This document shows positions 33,414-41,816 of a stretch of 64,000 bases of DNA, piece after piece. How positions within the stretch are numbered: the stretch's first letter is position 1; every line of letters begins with the position of its first letter. Position numbers and translations under genes: made by a program. Source of the DNA: VXOI01 sp965197575 (GTDB taxonomy: Bacteria; Chloroflexota; Dehalococcoidia; Lucifugimonadales; UBA3495). The stretch lies in NCBI GenBank assembly GCA_965197575.1, contig OZ240214.1, forward strand, positions 2,294,001 through 2,358,000, written 5' to 3'. The notes below the pieces were generated by a model, which had not been told where the DNA came from, made no database searches, and was given only the letters and a program-made list of their open reading frames with translations.

Positions 33414-33443
33414 TTGACACGGAAAATCTGGCGGGAATACAAT
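33414..33443 (+). promoter_or_regulatory. Promoter of the ATP synthase operon
   Basis: TTGACA (33414-33419) and TACAAT (33438-33443) are separated by 18 bases, the best sigma-70-type match in the window. It lies about 45 bases before the first ATG (33487) of the bfn-atp gene run and is the only good promoter upstream of it. Confidence 0.75.
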
Positions 33444-33486
33444 TTTTCCTCTAGGTAGTGGCGCATTTCGGTCGGAGGGAACGCTG

Positions 33487-34053
33487 ATGCTCGAGATGAC
33501 TGTTGATAGCATCCGGGTGAGTCCCATGAACTACCAGCGGGTGGTTATCCTTCGGGAAAAGGAGTCCGACCGGTATCTTCCCATCTGGATTGGGCCAGCC
33601 GAGGCCGACGCCATTGCGGTGAAGCTGCAAGACCTGAGCGTCCCGCGCCCGCTGACCCACGACCTTCTGAGCACCATCATCGACACCTTGGGCGGGTCCG
33701 TAACAAACATCATCGTCAACGACCTGCACAACGACACCTTCTTCGCCAAGATCACCATCCAGACCAACGGCGAAGCCAAGGAAATCGATTGCCGCCCCAG
33801 CGACGCGGTCGCCCTGGCCGTGCGGGCCAAAGTCCCGATATTCGCCGACGAGGCGGTGCTGGACAAGGCCGGTATCCTGCTGGACAAGGAGACCGGAAAG
33901 CCCTTGAGCCAAGAGGGGGGAGAGGCCGGCCAGCCCCAGGGCGAACGGCGCACCGAGGTCAAGGAGGAAGAGTTGAAGGGAATGTCGGCCTTCACCGACT
34001 TCATCGACTCGCTGGACCTCGAGGACTTCGACAAAGGGCAGGGGAACCGTTAG
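33487..34053 (+). CDS. Bifunctional nuclease (BFN, DUF151) family protein
   Basis: 188 residues. The DUF151 domain covers residues 1-135 with MTVDSIRVSP, LPIWIGPAEADAIA, and the C-terminal IDCRPSDAVALAVRAKVPIF motif. The remaining 50 residues are an acidic, probably flexible tail. Plant members have RNase and DNase activity; bacterial members are poorly understood. GGAGGGA precedes ATG 33487. It is the first gene after the strong promoter and is only 30 bases from atpI, so it appears to be carried with the ATP synthase genes. Confidence 0.9.
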   Translation: MLEMTVDSIRVSPMNYQRVVILREKESDRYLPIWIGPAEADAIAVKLQDLSVPRPLTHDLLSTIIDTLGGSVTNIIVNDLHNDTFFAKITIQTNGEAKEIDCRPSDAVALAVRAKVPIFADEAVLDKAGILLDKETGKPLSQEGGEAGQPQGERRTEVKEEELKGMSAFTDFIDSLDLEDFDKGQGNR

Positions 34054-34083
34054 TGGTCGCGTGCTTGCGCTCCCGGCGGTGGC

Positions 34084-34332
34084 ATGAACCGCCGCCGGCT
34101 GGTCGCCCTGCGCCTGCTGGGCTTGGGCTGGTACGTCGCCGCCTGCATAGTGATCGGCGTCGTTGGCGGCCTCGGCCTGGACCGGCTTTCGGGATTGACC
34201 CCGCTCTTTACCCTGCTGGGAGTGCTGCTCGGTACGGTGGCCGCGTTCTACGGCCTGTACAAGATGGTGCGTCCGTTGCTTAACAGTCCTGCACCAACCG
34301 AAAAGCCCCACGCCAACGGAGACCTCCCCTAG
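34084..34332 (+). CDS. atpI: AtpZ/AtpI-family membrane protein
   Basis: 82 residues with two transmembrane segments: LLGLGWYVAACIVIGVVGG and LFTLLGVLLGTVAAFYGLY. It has the size and place of the AtpZ/AtpI accessory protein, which helps c-ring assembly or Mg uptake. It sits directly before atpB, whose GTG start overlaps its TAG stop by one base. Confidence 0.85.
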   Translation: MNRRRLVALRLLGLGWYVAACIVIGVVGGLGLDRLSGLTPLFTLLGVLLGTVAAFYGLYKMVRPLLNSPAPTEKPHANGDLP

Positions 34333-35402
34333 TGGCTGCCCGAAGGCCCGTACTGGTACTGGGCCTGTTGATCGTATTGGCCCTTTTCATTGCCGGCCTC
34401 ATTACCGGGGCCATTGGCGCGGGCCTCGTGCAGTCGCCCGCAGACAAGGCGGCCGGCAAGGACGCGGAAGGCCCATTCATCCCCAAGCCCGCTGTCCACC
34501 TGCCCGCCCAGGTTATCGGGCCCAGCGGCGCCCGCCACCACTACCAGGAGTTTCTCCACGCCGAGCACAAGGAGCAGGAATCCGGCGAGGAGGCCCTGGA
34601 CCACGACGAACACGCGGTGCTGGAAGAGGGCCCCTACAAGGGCCAGGGCTTCATCATCACCAACACTCTCCTGTCGTCCTGGATTGCCAGCATCGTCTTG
34701 GTGCTGGTGTTCGCTTTCGGGGCGCGCCGGGCCAGACTGGTGCCGGGACGGTTCCAGAACTTCTGCGAGATCGTGATCGAAGCCCTGCTCCGGTTCGTCG
34801 AGGGCGTCGTCGGCAGGCAGCGGTCGCGGCTGCTGTTCCCGATGATCGCCACCATCTTCCTCTTCGTGGTGTTCAACGCTTGGATCGGGCTTTTGCCGAT
34901 ATACCCGTCCTTGGGGTTATTCAACGACGGCAAAATAGAAATCCACCTGCTCCGGCCCGCGGGCACCGACATGAACATGCCCTTGGCGCTGGCGCTGATT
35001 TCCTTCGTGTTCGTCGAAGCCCTCGGTTTCCGCACCCTGGGCCTGAGCTACTTGACGAAATTCGTGCGCGTCGGCAGCCTGAAGCGGGGCTTGGGCGCAC
35101 TGTTCCACCTGCGCCTGCTGGACGCCTTCCAAGGGTTGCTGGACTTCTTCTTCGTCGGCCCGCTGGAAGCGTTCAGCGAGTTCGTCCGGTTGATCAGCTT
35201 CACCTTCCGTCTGTTCGGCAACATGACGGCCGGGGAGATTCTGGTACTGGTTTCCGCGTTCCTGGTGCCGTTCATCGCCACGGTGGGCGTCTACGGCCTG
35301 GAACTGCTGGTGGGGTTCATCCAGGGGCTGATCTTCGCCGGTCTGACCCTGGTGTTCGCCGCCATCGCGATGACTGCCCACGAGGAACACGAAGAGCATT
35401 AG
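34332..35402 (+). CDS. atpB: ATP synthase Fo subunit a
   Basis: 356 residues, about 100 longer than E. coli subunit a because of an N-terminal extension. Helix 1 at 8-33 is followed by a His/Glu-rich soluble stretch (34-105), then the usual helices. The essential Arg is R293 in SFTFRLFGNM, which drives proton movement against the c-ring Glu. Starts with GTG 34332 coupled to atpI. The extension (ARHHYQEFLHAEHKEQESGE) is charged and probably faces outside; its role is unknown. Confidence 0.95.
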   Translation: MAARRPVLVLGLLIVLALFIAGLITGAIGAGLVQSPADKAAGKDAEGPFIPKPAVHLPAQVIGPSGARHHYQEFLHAEHKEQESGEEALDHDEHAVLEEGPYKGQGFIITNTLLSSWIASIVLVLVFAFGARRARLVPGRFQNFCEIVIEALLRFVEGVVGRQRSRLLFPMIATIFLFVVFNAWIGLLPIYPSLGLFNDGKIEIHLLRPAGTDMNMPLALALISFVFVEALGFRTLGLSYLTKFVRVGSLKRGLGALFHLRLLDAFQGLLDFFFVGPLEAFSEFVRLISFTFRLFGNMTAGEILVLVSAFLVPFIATVGVYGLELLVGFIQGLIFAGLTLVFAAIAMTAHEEHEEH

Positions 35403-35412
35403 GGAGGGGACG

Positions 35413-35445
35413 CCCTCACCCTAACCCCCTCCTGGAGGGAGAGGG
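35413..35445. repeat. Dispersed palindromic repeat CCCTCACCCTAACCC...GGAGAGGG, copy A
   Basis: CCCTCACCCTAACCCCCTCC followed by TGGAGGGAGAGGG can pair as a hairpin. The same element occurs at 44525-44558. Here it lies between atpB and the small membrane peptide gene, inside the ATP synthase operon. Confidence 0.8.
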
Positions 35446-35464
35446 TATTGATGAGAGGAACACG

Positions 35465-35563
35465 ATGGAAATCTTGATTTTCGGCATGGTACTAGCGACG
35501 GTAGGGATAGCGGCGGCGGCCCTGGGGGGCATCTTTGCCATTTATTCCTCCCGTCAGGACTAG
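35465..35563 (+). CDS. 32-residue single-pass membrane peptide in the ATP synthase operon
   Basis: A short open frame from ATG 35465, with GAGAGG 6 bases upstream. The peptide begins MEILIFGMVLATVGIAAAAL, continues GGIFAIYSSRQD and consists of one transmembrane helix with a short polar C-terminus. Position between atpB and atpE on the same strand and a proper ribosome site argue that it is translated. I do not recognise a family. It could be an assembly or stabilising subunit of Fo, like small accessory subunits known elsewhere. Confidence 0.6.
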   Translation: MEILIFGMVLATVGIAAAALGGIFAIYSSRQD

Positions 35564-35617
35564 GCGGAGCGCTTACACCGGTCCGGTGAATTTTCGCGGA
35601 ACGCCCAAGGAGGGAAA

Positions 35618-35890
35618 ATGGAAGCATTTCTAGCGCTGGTCAATCTCCCGTTGGCCCAGATCGAGAAAGACGCGGCCGCGGTATTGGGGGCGGGCATCGC
35701 CATCGGCTTGGGGCTGATCGGCCCAGGCATCGGCATCGGCATTCTGGGGGCGGCGGCCATGAGCGCCATCGGCCGCAACCCGGAGGCCACGGGCAACATC
35801 CAGACCAACATGATCCTGGGCATCGCGTTCGCCGAGGCGCTGGGTATTTACGCCCTGGTGGCCGCGATTATGATCGGATTCATTTTCTAG
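35618..35890 (+). CDS. atpE: ATP synthase Fo subunit c
   Basis: 90 residues, two helices around the polar loop GRNPEATG (R53-N54-P55). The ion-binding acid is E73 in AFAEALGIYAL. The Gln and Ser/Thr partners of sodium-type rings are not present around E73 (GLIGPGIGIG on helix 1, AEALG on helix 2), so the ring most likely carries protons. The N-terminus (1-18) is a little extended. AGGAGGG precedes ATG 35618. Confidence 0.96.
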   Translation: MEAFLALVNLPLAQIEKDAAAVLGAGIAIGLGLIGPGIGIGILGAAAMSAIGRNPEATGNIQTNMILGIAFAEALGIYALVAAIMIGFIF

Positions 35891-35903
35891 GGCCGGGGAC
35901 GAT

Positions 35904-36407
35904 ATGCTGGAGACATTGGGAATCCATTTCCCAAGCCTGCTAATCTACCTAGTTAACTTCCTGGTGGTCCTGGGGCTGCTGTTATTGTTCGCCTACCGGC
36001 CGATACTGCGCCTCATGGACCAGCGGGCCGAGCGCATCCGGGAAAGCCTGGAGGCGGCGGAACGGGCGCGCGCGGAAGCGGCGTCCTCCCAGGAAGTGGT
36101 CGAGAACCAACTCGCGGAGGCCCGCCGTGAGTCCCAGCGTCTTATGGACCAAGCCCGGGAAGCCGCCGAGCGGTTCCGGGGCGAAGAGATGGACCGGGCC
36201 CGTCAGGAAGCCGAGAACTTCGTGGAGCGGGCCCGTGCCGACATCCAGCGGGAGCGGGACAACGCCGTCGAAGAGGTGCGGGCCAGCTTTGGCGACCTCG
36301 CCATCACCGCCGCCGAGCGGGTGGTGCGCCGGTCCCTCGACCGCCAGGCCCACGAAGAGTTAATCAACCAAGTCCTGGAAGAAGGCGAAATCCTTCGGAG
36401 GGGTTAG
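35904..36407 (+). CDS. atpF: ATP synthase Fo subunit b
   Basis: 167 residues. A membrane helix (LLIYLVNFLVVLGLLLLFAYRP cannot be quoted in full; it spans about 10-31) is followed by a long Arg/Glu/Ala coiled coil to residue 150. It forms the peripheral stalk linking subunit a to delta and alpha. A single b gene suggests a homodimeric stalk. The gap to atpE is 13 bases and to atpH 7 bases. Confidence 0.94.
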   Translation: MLETLGIHFPSLLIYLVNFLVVLGLLLLFAYRPILRLMDQRAERIRESLEAAERARAEAASSQEVVENQLAEARRESQRLMDQAREAAERFRGEEMDRARQEAENFVERARADIQRERDNAVEEVRASFGDLAITAAERVVRRSLDRQAHEELINQVLEEGEILRRG

Positions 36408-36414
36408 CTGACGC

Positions 36415-36954
36415 ATGGCGCGCGTTTCAGGCAAGCGGTACGGCCAAGCGATATTCGAGTTGGCCCAAGAGCAGGGCGAGGCCGCGCAATGGGGCGACGA
36501 CCTGGCCGTGGTGGCCGAGGTTTTTCAAGACCCGGAGTTCGTTGGTCTGCTGAAGCAGGCCAACGTGTCCGCCGGGGACAAGCGACAGTCGGTGGAGACG
36601 GTGCTGGCAGGCGTCAATCCGCTGGTGCGCAACATGGTCCACCTGCTGGTCTCCCGCGGGCTGGTGGACGCCGTAGCCGACGCCTGCGAGGCCTACGGGG
36701 AACTGCTGGACCGGCACTTGGGGCGGCAGCGAGTCGAGTTGACGACCGCCGTTCCCTTGCAGCCCGAGGAAACCGAGCGGATAACCAACTTCATAGCCAG
36801 CCTGGCAGGGCGGGAGGTGGTGGTCACGGCGCGGGTCGATGAGTCTATACTGGGCGGGCTGGTGATACAAATCGGCGACCGCTTGCTGGACGGGAGCACA
36901 CAGGCGCGGCTGAACGCACTGCGCGAGCGACTCCACAGCAGTTACCGCCGGTAG
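36415..36954 (+). CDS. atpH: ATP synthase F1 subunit delta
   Basis: 179 residues, OSCP/delta family: N-terminal six-helix bundle starting ARVSGKRYGQAIFELAQEQG, and the C-terminal signature DESILGGLVIQIGDRLLDGS near 140-160. It joins the stalk to the top of the F1 head. GGAGGGG is upstream of ATG 36415. A 154-base gap then separates it from atpA; I see no gene or clear promoter there. Confidence 0.94.
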   Translation: MARVSGKRYGQAIFELAQEQGEAAQWGDDLAVVAEVFQDPEFVGLLKQANVSAGDKRQSVETVLAGVNPLVRNMVHLLVSRGLVDAVADACEAYGELLDRHLGRQRVELTTAVPLQPEETERITNFIASLAGREVVVTARVDESILGGLVIQIGDRLLDGSTQARLNALRERLHSSYRR

Positions 36955-37108
36955 ACGCCTTGGAAGCCCGCACAGAGCAAGACCGGGCGGCAGCGGAATC
37001 GAGCGCTAATATCGGGCAACCGTGACCAAACTCTTGTCAGACGGGCCGACAGACCGGCCAAACGCCAACAACCAACAACCGGGTTTGGGACGATAAGGAG
37101 AGCCTTCG

Positions 37109-38620
37109 ATGGCGACCAGAGGACAAGACATAGTTTCGCTGATCAAGCGCCAGATTGAAGAGTTTGGCGGGGACTTGGCCCTGGTCGACGTCGGCACCGT
37201 GGTCCAGGTTGGGGACGGTATCGCCAGCATCCAGGGCTTACAGGGAGTCCGCTCCAACGAGCTGCTCGACTTCGGCAACGACATTCTCGGCCTCGCCTTG
37301 AACCTGGAAGCGGACTTGGTCGGCGCGGCCATCCTGGGCGACCCCAACGCGGTGAAAGAAGGCGACCGGGTGCGCTCCACTGGCCGGATCATCGAAATCC
37401 CGGTCGGCGAAGCCCTCATCGGCCGCGTGGTCGACCCTTTGGGGCGTCCGCTGGACGGCAAGGGGCCGGTGGCCACCACCGGCAGCCGCTCCGCCGAAAC
37501 GGTCGCTCCCAACGTGGTGGTGCGCCAGTCGGTGAACACCCCGGTGCAAACGGGGATCAAGGCCATCGACGCCATGATTCCCATCGGGCGGGGCCAGCGG
37601 GAGCTGATTATCGGCGACCGCTCCACCGGCAAGACCGCCATCGCCGTCGATACCATCATCAACCAGCGAGGCGGCGACCTCATCTGCATCTACGTGGCCA
37701 TCGGTCAGAAACAGGGCAAGGTCGCCCAGGTCGTCGGCTCCTTGGAAGAGTCCGACGCCATGAGCCACACGATCATCGTCACCGCCGGCGCTTCCGACCC
37801 CGCGCCGTTGCAATACCTGGCGCCCTATGCCGGTTGCGCCATGGCCGAACAGTACATGGAGGAGGGCAAGGACGTGCTGATCGTGTACGACGATCTGACC
37901 AAGCACGCTTGGGCCTACCGCCAGATGTCGCTGTTGCTGCGCCGCCCCGCCGGGCGCGAGGCCTACCCCGGAGACATTTTCTACCTGCACAGCCGCCTGT
38001 TGGAACGTTCCGCCCGCCTCGACGAGGCCCACGGCGGCGGCTCCATCACTGCGCTGCCCATCATTGAGACCCAGGCCGGCGACGTTTCCGCCTACATCCC
38101 GACCAACGTGATTTCCATCACCGACGGGCAGATTTACCTTGAGTCGGAGCTTTTCAACTCCGGCATCCGCCCGGCAGTGAACGTGGGGCTTTCGGTCTCG
38201 CGCGTGGGCGGCGCGGCCCAGACGCGGGCCATCCGCAAGGTTGCCGGGCGTCTGCGGCTGGACTTGGCCCAGTACCGCGAGCTAGCGACCTTCGCCCAGT
38301 TCGGCACCGCCGACCTCGACGCCGCCACCCGCGCCCAGTTGGCCCGCGGGCAGCTTGCCACCGAAGTCCTGAAGCAGGGCCAATACGCGCCCCTGTCCCT
38401 GGAAGAGGAAGTCGTGGTGCTGTACGCCGTCAACGCCGGGCTGATGGAAGACATCCCGCTGGACCGCGCCGCCGACTACGAGCAGCAGTTGCTCCGCTAT
38501 GTTTCCAGCACCCATCCGGGGATAATGGAGAGCATCACCGAGACCAAGGACATCACCGACGAGAACGACCAGCAGCTGACCACGGCCATCAACGAATTCA
38601 AAGCCGCGTTCCTGGCTTAG
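37109..38620 (+). CDS. atpA: ATP synthase F1 subunit alpha
   Basis: 503 residues. Walker A is GDRSTGKTA near 169-177, and the alpha/beta signature PAVNVGLSVSRVGG lies near 353-366. It carries the non-catalytic nucleotide sites and Arg of the catalytic interface. AAGGAGAG precedes ATG 37109. The gap to atpG is 3 bases. Confidence 0.97.
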   Translation: MATRGQDIVSLIKRQIEEFGGDLALVDVGTVVQVGDGIASIQGLQGVRSNELLDFGNDILGLALNLEADLVGAAILGDPNAVKEGDRVRSTGRIIEIPVGEALIGRVVDPLGRPLDGKGPVATTGSRSAETVAPNVVVRQSVNTPVQTGIKAIDAMIPIGRGQRELIIGDRSTGKTAIAVDTIINQRGGDLICIYVAIGQKQGKVAQVVGSLEESDAMSHTIIVTAGASDPAPLQYLAPYAGCAMAEQYMEEGKDVLIVYDDLTKHAWAYRQMSLLLRRPAGREAYPGDIFYLHSRLLERSARLDEAHGGGSITALPIIETQAGDVSAYIPTNVISITDGQIYLESELFNSGIRPAVNVGLSVSRVGGAAQTRAIRKVAGRLRLDLAQYRELATFAQFGTADLDAATRAQLARGQLATEVLKQGQYAPLSLEEEVVVLYAVNAGLMEDIPLDRAADYEQQLLRYVSSTHPGIMESITETKDITDENDQQLTTAINEFKAAFLA

Positions 38621-38623
38621 ACG

Positions 38624-39487
38624 ATGCCCAGCGTAAGAGACATACGACGCCGCATCCGCAGCGTACAGAACACCGGCAAGGTGACCAACGCCATGTCGCT
38701 GATCGCGGCGTCCAAAATGCGCCGCGCCCAGAACTCGGTGTTGCAGGGGCGACCCTACTCCGAGAAGATCCAGGAAGTCATCGCCCACCTCGCCGCCCAG
38801 CCCTCCGACGACGCCGATTCACGGCAACCGTTGCTGGAAACGCGGCCGGTAGAGCGCATCGCCATTCTGGTCATCAGCCCCGACCGCGGGCTTTGCGGGG
38901 GGCTTCACTCCAACCTCAACCGGCGGGTGGGCCAGTTCATCCTGGCTCAAGACGCCCCGGTGGAGGCCATCGCCGTCGGACGCAAGGGCCGCGACTTCAT
39001 GGTCCGCAGCGGCAGCGACCTGCGGGCGGTGTTCACCGACTTGGGCGAAACACCGGAACTCGCCGATACCACGGCAATCTCCCGCATCCTGATCGACGCC
39101 TACAGCGAGGGCACGGCCGATGAGGTGTACCTGGCTTATACCCGGTTCGTTTCCACGCTGAGCCAGCAGCCCGTGGTGGAGAAGTTGCTGCCGGTCGAGC
39201 CCTCGGAGCTGACCGCATCGGCGCGGGTGGGCTACATCTACGAACCGGACAACCTGAGAGTTCTGCAAAACCTGTTGCCCAGGTTCGTGGAGATGGAGGT
39301 CTATCACGCCCTGCTGGAAGCCATCGCCAGCGAGCAATCGGCCCGCATGGTGGCCATGCGCAGCGCCACCGACAACGCTAACCAACTGAGCGACGACCTC
39401 ACGGTCGTGATGAACAAGCTGCGCCAAGAGAGCATCACCAACGAGCTTCTGGACCTCATCGGAGGCCAGATAGCGTTGGAGGGTTAG
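38624..39487 (+). CDS. atpG: ATP synthase F1 subunit gamma
   Basis: 287 residues, central rotor shaft. N-terminal helix SVRDIRRRIRSVQNTGKVTN with AMSLIAASKMRRAQ, and the C-terminal helix with EMEVYHALLEAIASEQSARM and ATDNANQLSDDLTVVMNKLRQ, which together form the coiled coil inside the alpha3beta3 ring. DRGLCGGLHSN is intact. The next gene is not atpD but a small aspartic-protease-like gene. Confidence 0.96.
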   Translation: MPSVRDIRRRIRSVQNTGKVTNAMSLIAASKMRRAQNSVLQGRPYSEKIQEVIAHLAAQPSDDADSRQPLLETRPVERIAILVISPDRGLCGGLHSNLNRRVGQFILAQDAPVEAIAVGRKGRDFMVRSGSDLRAVFTDLGETPELADTTAISRILIDAYSEGTADEVYLAYTRFVSTLSQQPVVEKLLPVEPSELTASARVGYIYEPDNLRVLQNLLPRFVEMEVYHALLEAIASEQSARMVAMRSATDNANQLSDDLTVVMNKLRQESITNELLDLIGGQIALEG

Positions 39488-39491
39488 GTAC

Positions 39492-39941
39492 ATGGGCATC
39501 ATCGCAAAGGACTACGCTGTCACCGGCAACAAGGGCTCTGCCATGGTAAGTTGCCTCTACGATACCGGGGCGGGCTCTTCTTTCGTCCGCCGGGACATCG
39601 CGGAAAAATTGGGCGAATTGTACCCCACCCCGAGGCCGATGACGTTCACGATGGCCGACGGTCAAGAGGCCTTCAGGATAGATCAAATCATCACCCTGAA
39701 TATGGACGTGGATGATACGCCGTTGATGTTCACGTTCTACGTCGCGGATCATTTGGCTGAGGAGTTGATTATCGGCGCCGACTTGATGCAGCGCTGGAGA
39801 ATCAGCTTGGACATGGAAGAGGAAGTGATCTCCATCGACCCCCGGGCACTCTACATGCGAGCCCCCACTTCCATGTCGTTTGGACTACCTGCCCCATCTT
39901 CCTTAGATGACTCAGGGAAGGGGCGCTCAGGAGAGAAATAA
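39492..39941 (+). CDS. Retropepsin-like aspartic protease domain protein
   Basis: 149 residues. The fold signature of single-domain (dimeric) aspartic proteases is visible: VSCLYDTGAGSSFVRRD with the catalytic DTGAGS at 24-29, and a later strand-turn LIIGADLMQRW near 91-101 matching the retropepsin hydrophobic-Gly element. The C-terminal 25 residues are polar and probably disordered. It lies exactly between atpG (4-base gap) and atpD (its TAA overlaps the atpD ATG by one base), so it must be cotranscribed with the ATP synthase. Substrate unknown. No signal peptide, so cytosolic. Confidence 0.82.
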   Translation: MGIIAKDYAVTGNKGSAMVSCLYDTGAGSSFVRRDIAEKLGELYPTPRPMTFTMADGQEAFRIDQIITLNMDVDDTPLMFTFYVADHLAEELIIGADLMQRWRISLDMEEEVISIDPRALYMRAPTSMSFGLPAPSSLDDSGKGRSGEK

Positions 39942-41338
39942 TGGCTACCGGCAAAGTTGTCCAAGTTATCGGTACGGTCGTCGACGTTGAATTTCCCGCC
40001 GACGAGTTGCCCAACCTGTTCGACGCCCTGGAGTTGGACAACGTGGGGGAACGGCTGGTGCTGGAAGTGCAACAGCACATCGGAAACAACTGGGTCCGCT
40101 GCCTGGCTTTGGGCGCCACCGACGGCCTGGCCCGCGGCGTGGACGTAAACGACACCGGCCAGAAGGTAACGGTGCCGGTGGGGCCGGAGACCCTGGGCCG
40201 CCTGTTCGACGTGACCGGCACGCCGCTGGACAACCTGGGGCCGGTCGAAGCGGGGCAGCGATGGCCGATCCATAGGGACCCGCCATCGTTCGACGACCAG
40301 AGCCAGGGCATCGAGATTCTGGAAACCGGAATCAAGGTGTTCGACCTGATAACGCCGTTTATGAAGGGCGGCAAGATCGGCGCTTACGGCGGCGCGGGCG
40401 TGGGCAAGACCGTCATCATCCAGGAACTCATCCGCAACATCGGCGCGGTGCACCAAGGCGTGTCGGTGTTCGCCGGGGTGGGCGAGCGGTCGCGGGAAGG
40501 CAACGACCTCTGGCATGAAATGCAGGACTCCGGGGTGCTTTCCAGCACCGTCCTCGTGTTCGGCCAGATGAACGAGTCTCCCGGCGTGCGGGCCCGCATC
40601 GGGCTGACCGGCCTCACCATGTCGGAGTATTTCCGCGACGAGCAGAACCAGGACGTTCTCCTGTTCGTAGACAACATCTACCGCTACATCCTGGCGGGCA
40701 TGGAAGTGTCGGCGCTGCTGGGCCGGATGCCCTCGGCGGTGGGCTACCAGCCGACGTTGAGCACCGAGATGGGCGCGCTCCAAGAGCGCATCACCTCCAC
40801 CCGAGGCGGCTCCATCACGTCGTTCCAGGCCATCTACGTTCCCGCCGATGACTACACCGACCCCGGCATCGTGACCACCTTCGGCCACCTTGACGGCGTA
40901 GTGTCGCTGGAGCGGTCGCTGGCGGCCCAGGGCCTGTACCCGGCGGTGGACCCGCTGGCCAGCTACTCCCGGATTCTGGAGCCTCGGATTGTCGGCGAGG
41001 AGCACTACCGGCTGGCGCGGGGCGTGCAACAGGTGTTGCAGCGTTACCGGGAGCTACAGGACATCATCGCCATTCTGGGCATCGAGGAACTGTCGGAAGA
41101 GGACAAGATGACGGTGTTCCGCGCCCGGAAGATACAACGGTTCCTGACCCAGCCCTTCTTCGTAGCCGAGACCTTCACCAGCCAGCCGGGCAAATACGTG
41201 CCGTTGCGAGAGACGGTGCGCGGCTTCTCCGAAATCCTCGCCGGCCAGCACGACGACCTCCCGGAGCAAGCCTTCTACATGGTAGGCACCATCGACGAAG
41301 CCGTAGAACGCGCCGCCGAAATGCGCGCCCAGGGGTAG
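39941..41338 (+). CDS. atpD: ATP synthase F1 subunit beta
   Basis: 465 residues. Walker A GGAGVGKTV is near 149-157 and the catalytic Glu is in GVGERSREGNDL near 183. The DELSEED-like loop reads GIEELSEEDK near 383. It is the catalytic subunit. Its ATG is shared with the stop of the retropepsin-like gene (TAATG), giving coupled translation. Confidence 0.97.
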   Translation: MATGKVVQVIGTVVDVEFPADELPNLFDALELDNVGERLVLEVQQHIGNNWVRCLALGATDGLARGVDVNDTGQKVTVPVGPETLGRLFDVTGTPLDNLGPVEAGQRWPIHRDPPSFDDQSQGIEILETGIKVFDLITPFMKGGKIGAYGGAGVGKTVIIQELIRNIGAVHQGVSVFAGVGERSREGNDLWHEMQDSGVLSSTVLVFGQMNESPGVRARIGLTGLTMSEYFRDEQNQDVLLFVDNIYRYILAGMEVSALLGRMPSAVGYQPTLSTEMGALQERITSTRGGSITSFQAIYVPADDYTDPGIVTTFGHLDGVVSLERSLAAQGLYPAVDPLASYSRILEPRIVGEEHYRLARGVQQVLQRYRELQDIIAILGIEELSEEDKMTVFRARKIQRFLTQPFFVAETFTSQPGKYVPLRETVRGFSEILAGQHDDLPEQAFYMVGTIDEAVERAAEMRAQG

Positions 41339-41349
41339 GGGGCACGATC

Positions 41350-41796
41350 ATGCCGATGATTCTGGAAATAATTACGGCGGAGCGCCGGGTTTATGGGGAC
41401 GAGGTGGACGTGCTGATCGCTCCGGGGATCGACGGGCAGTTGGGGATTTTGCCCCATCACGCGCCGCTGATGACCATGTTGCAGCCCGGTGAGTTGACTA
41501 TCAGGAAGGGCGGCGAAGACACTTACTTGGCGGTCACCGGCGGCTTCATGGAGGTGCTGGCCAACCGGGTGAGCATCCTGGCCGACGCCTGCGAGCGTTC
41601 CGAGGAAATCGACGAGACGAGGGCCCAGGAAGCGATGCGCCAGGCTCAGGACCGGGTCGACAACCAGCAGTCGGAGATGGACTTGCAACAGGCGATGGCC
41701 TCGTTGCGCCGGGCGCAGGTGCGCTTGGACCTGGTGCGGCGGAGACGGCCGCGGCCGGGGGCCGGGCTACCGCCGCAACAAGGCGCGGGCGGCTAG
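41350..41796 (+). CDS. atpC: ATP synthase F1 subunit epsilon
   Basis: 148 residues. N-terminal beta barrel (LEIITAERRVYGDEVDVLIA, ILPHHAPLMTML) and a C-terminal helical hairpin to about 130, ending in a basic Pro/Arg/Gly-rich tail (RRRRPRPGAGLPPQ) longer than usual. It couples rotor to c-ring and can inhibit hydrolysis. It is the last gene of the operon and converges on rex. Confidence 0.94.
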   Translation: MPMILEIITAERRVYGDEVDVLIAPGIDGQLGILPHHAPLMTMLQPGELTIRKGGEDTYLAVTGGFMEVLANRVSILADACERSEEIDETRAQEAMRQAQDRVDNQQSEMDLQQAMASLRRAQVRLDLVRRRRPRPGAGLPPQQGAGG

Positions 41797-41816
41797 CCAA
41801 TCGGACCAGCCGACGG

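Noticed and set aside
35618..35890. Sodium-type c-ring
   Set aside because: The Gln/Ser-Thr coordination pattern around the helix-2 Glu is absent; proton coupling is the simpler reading.
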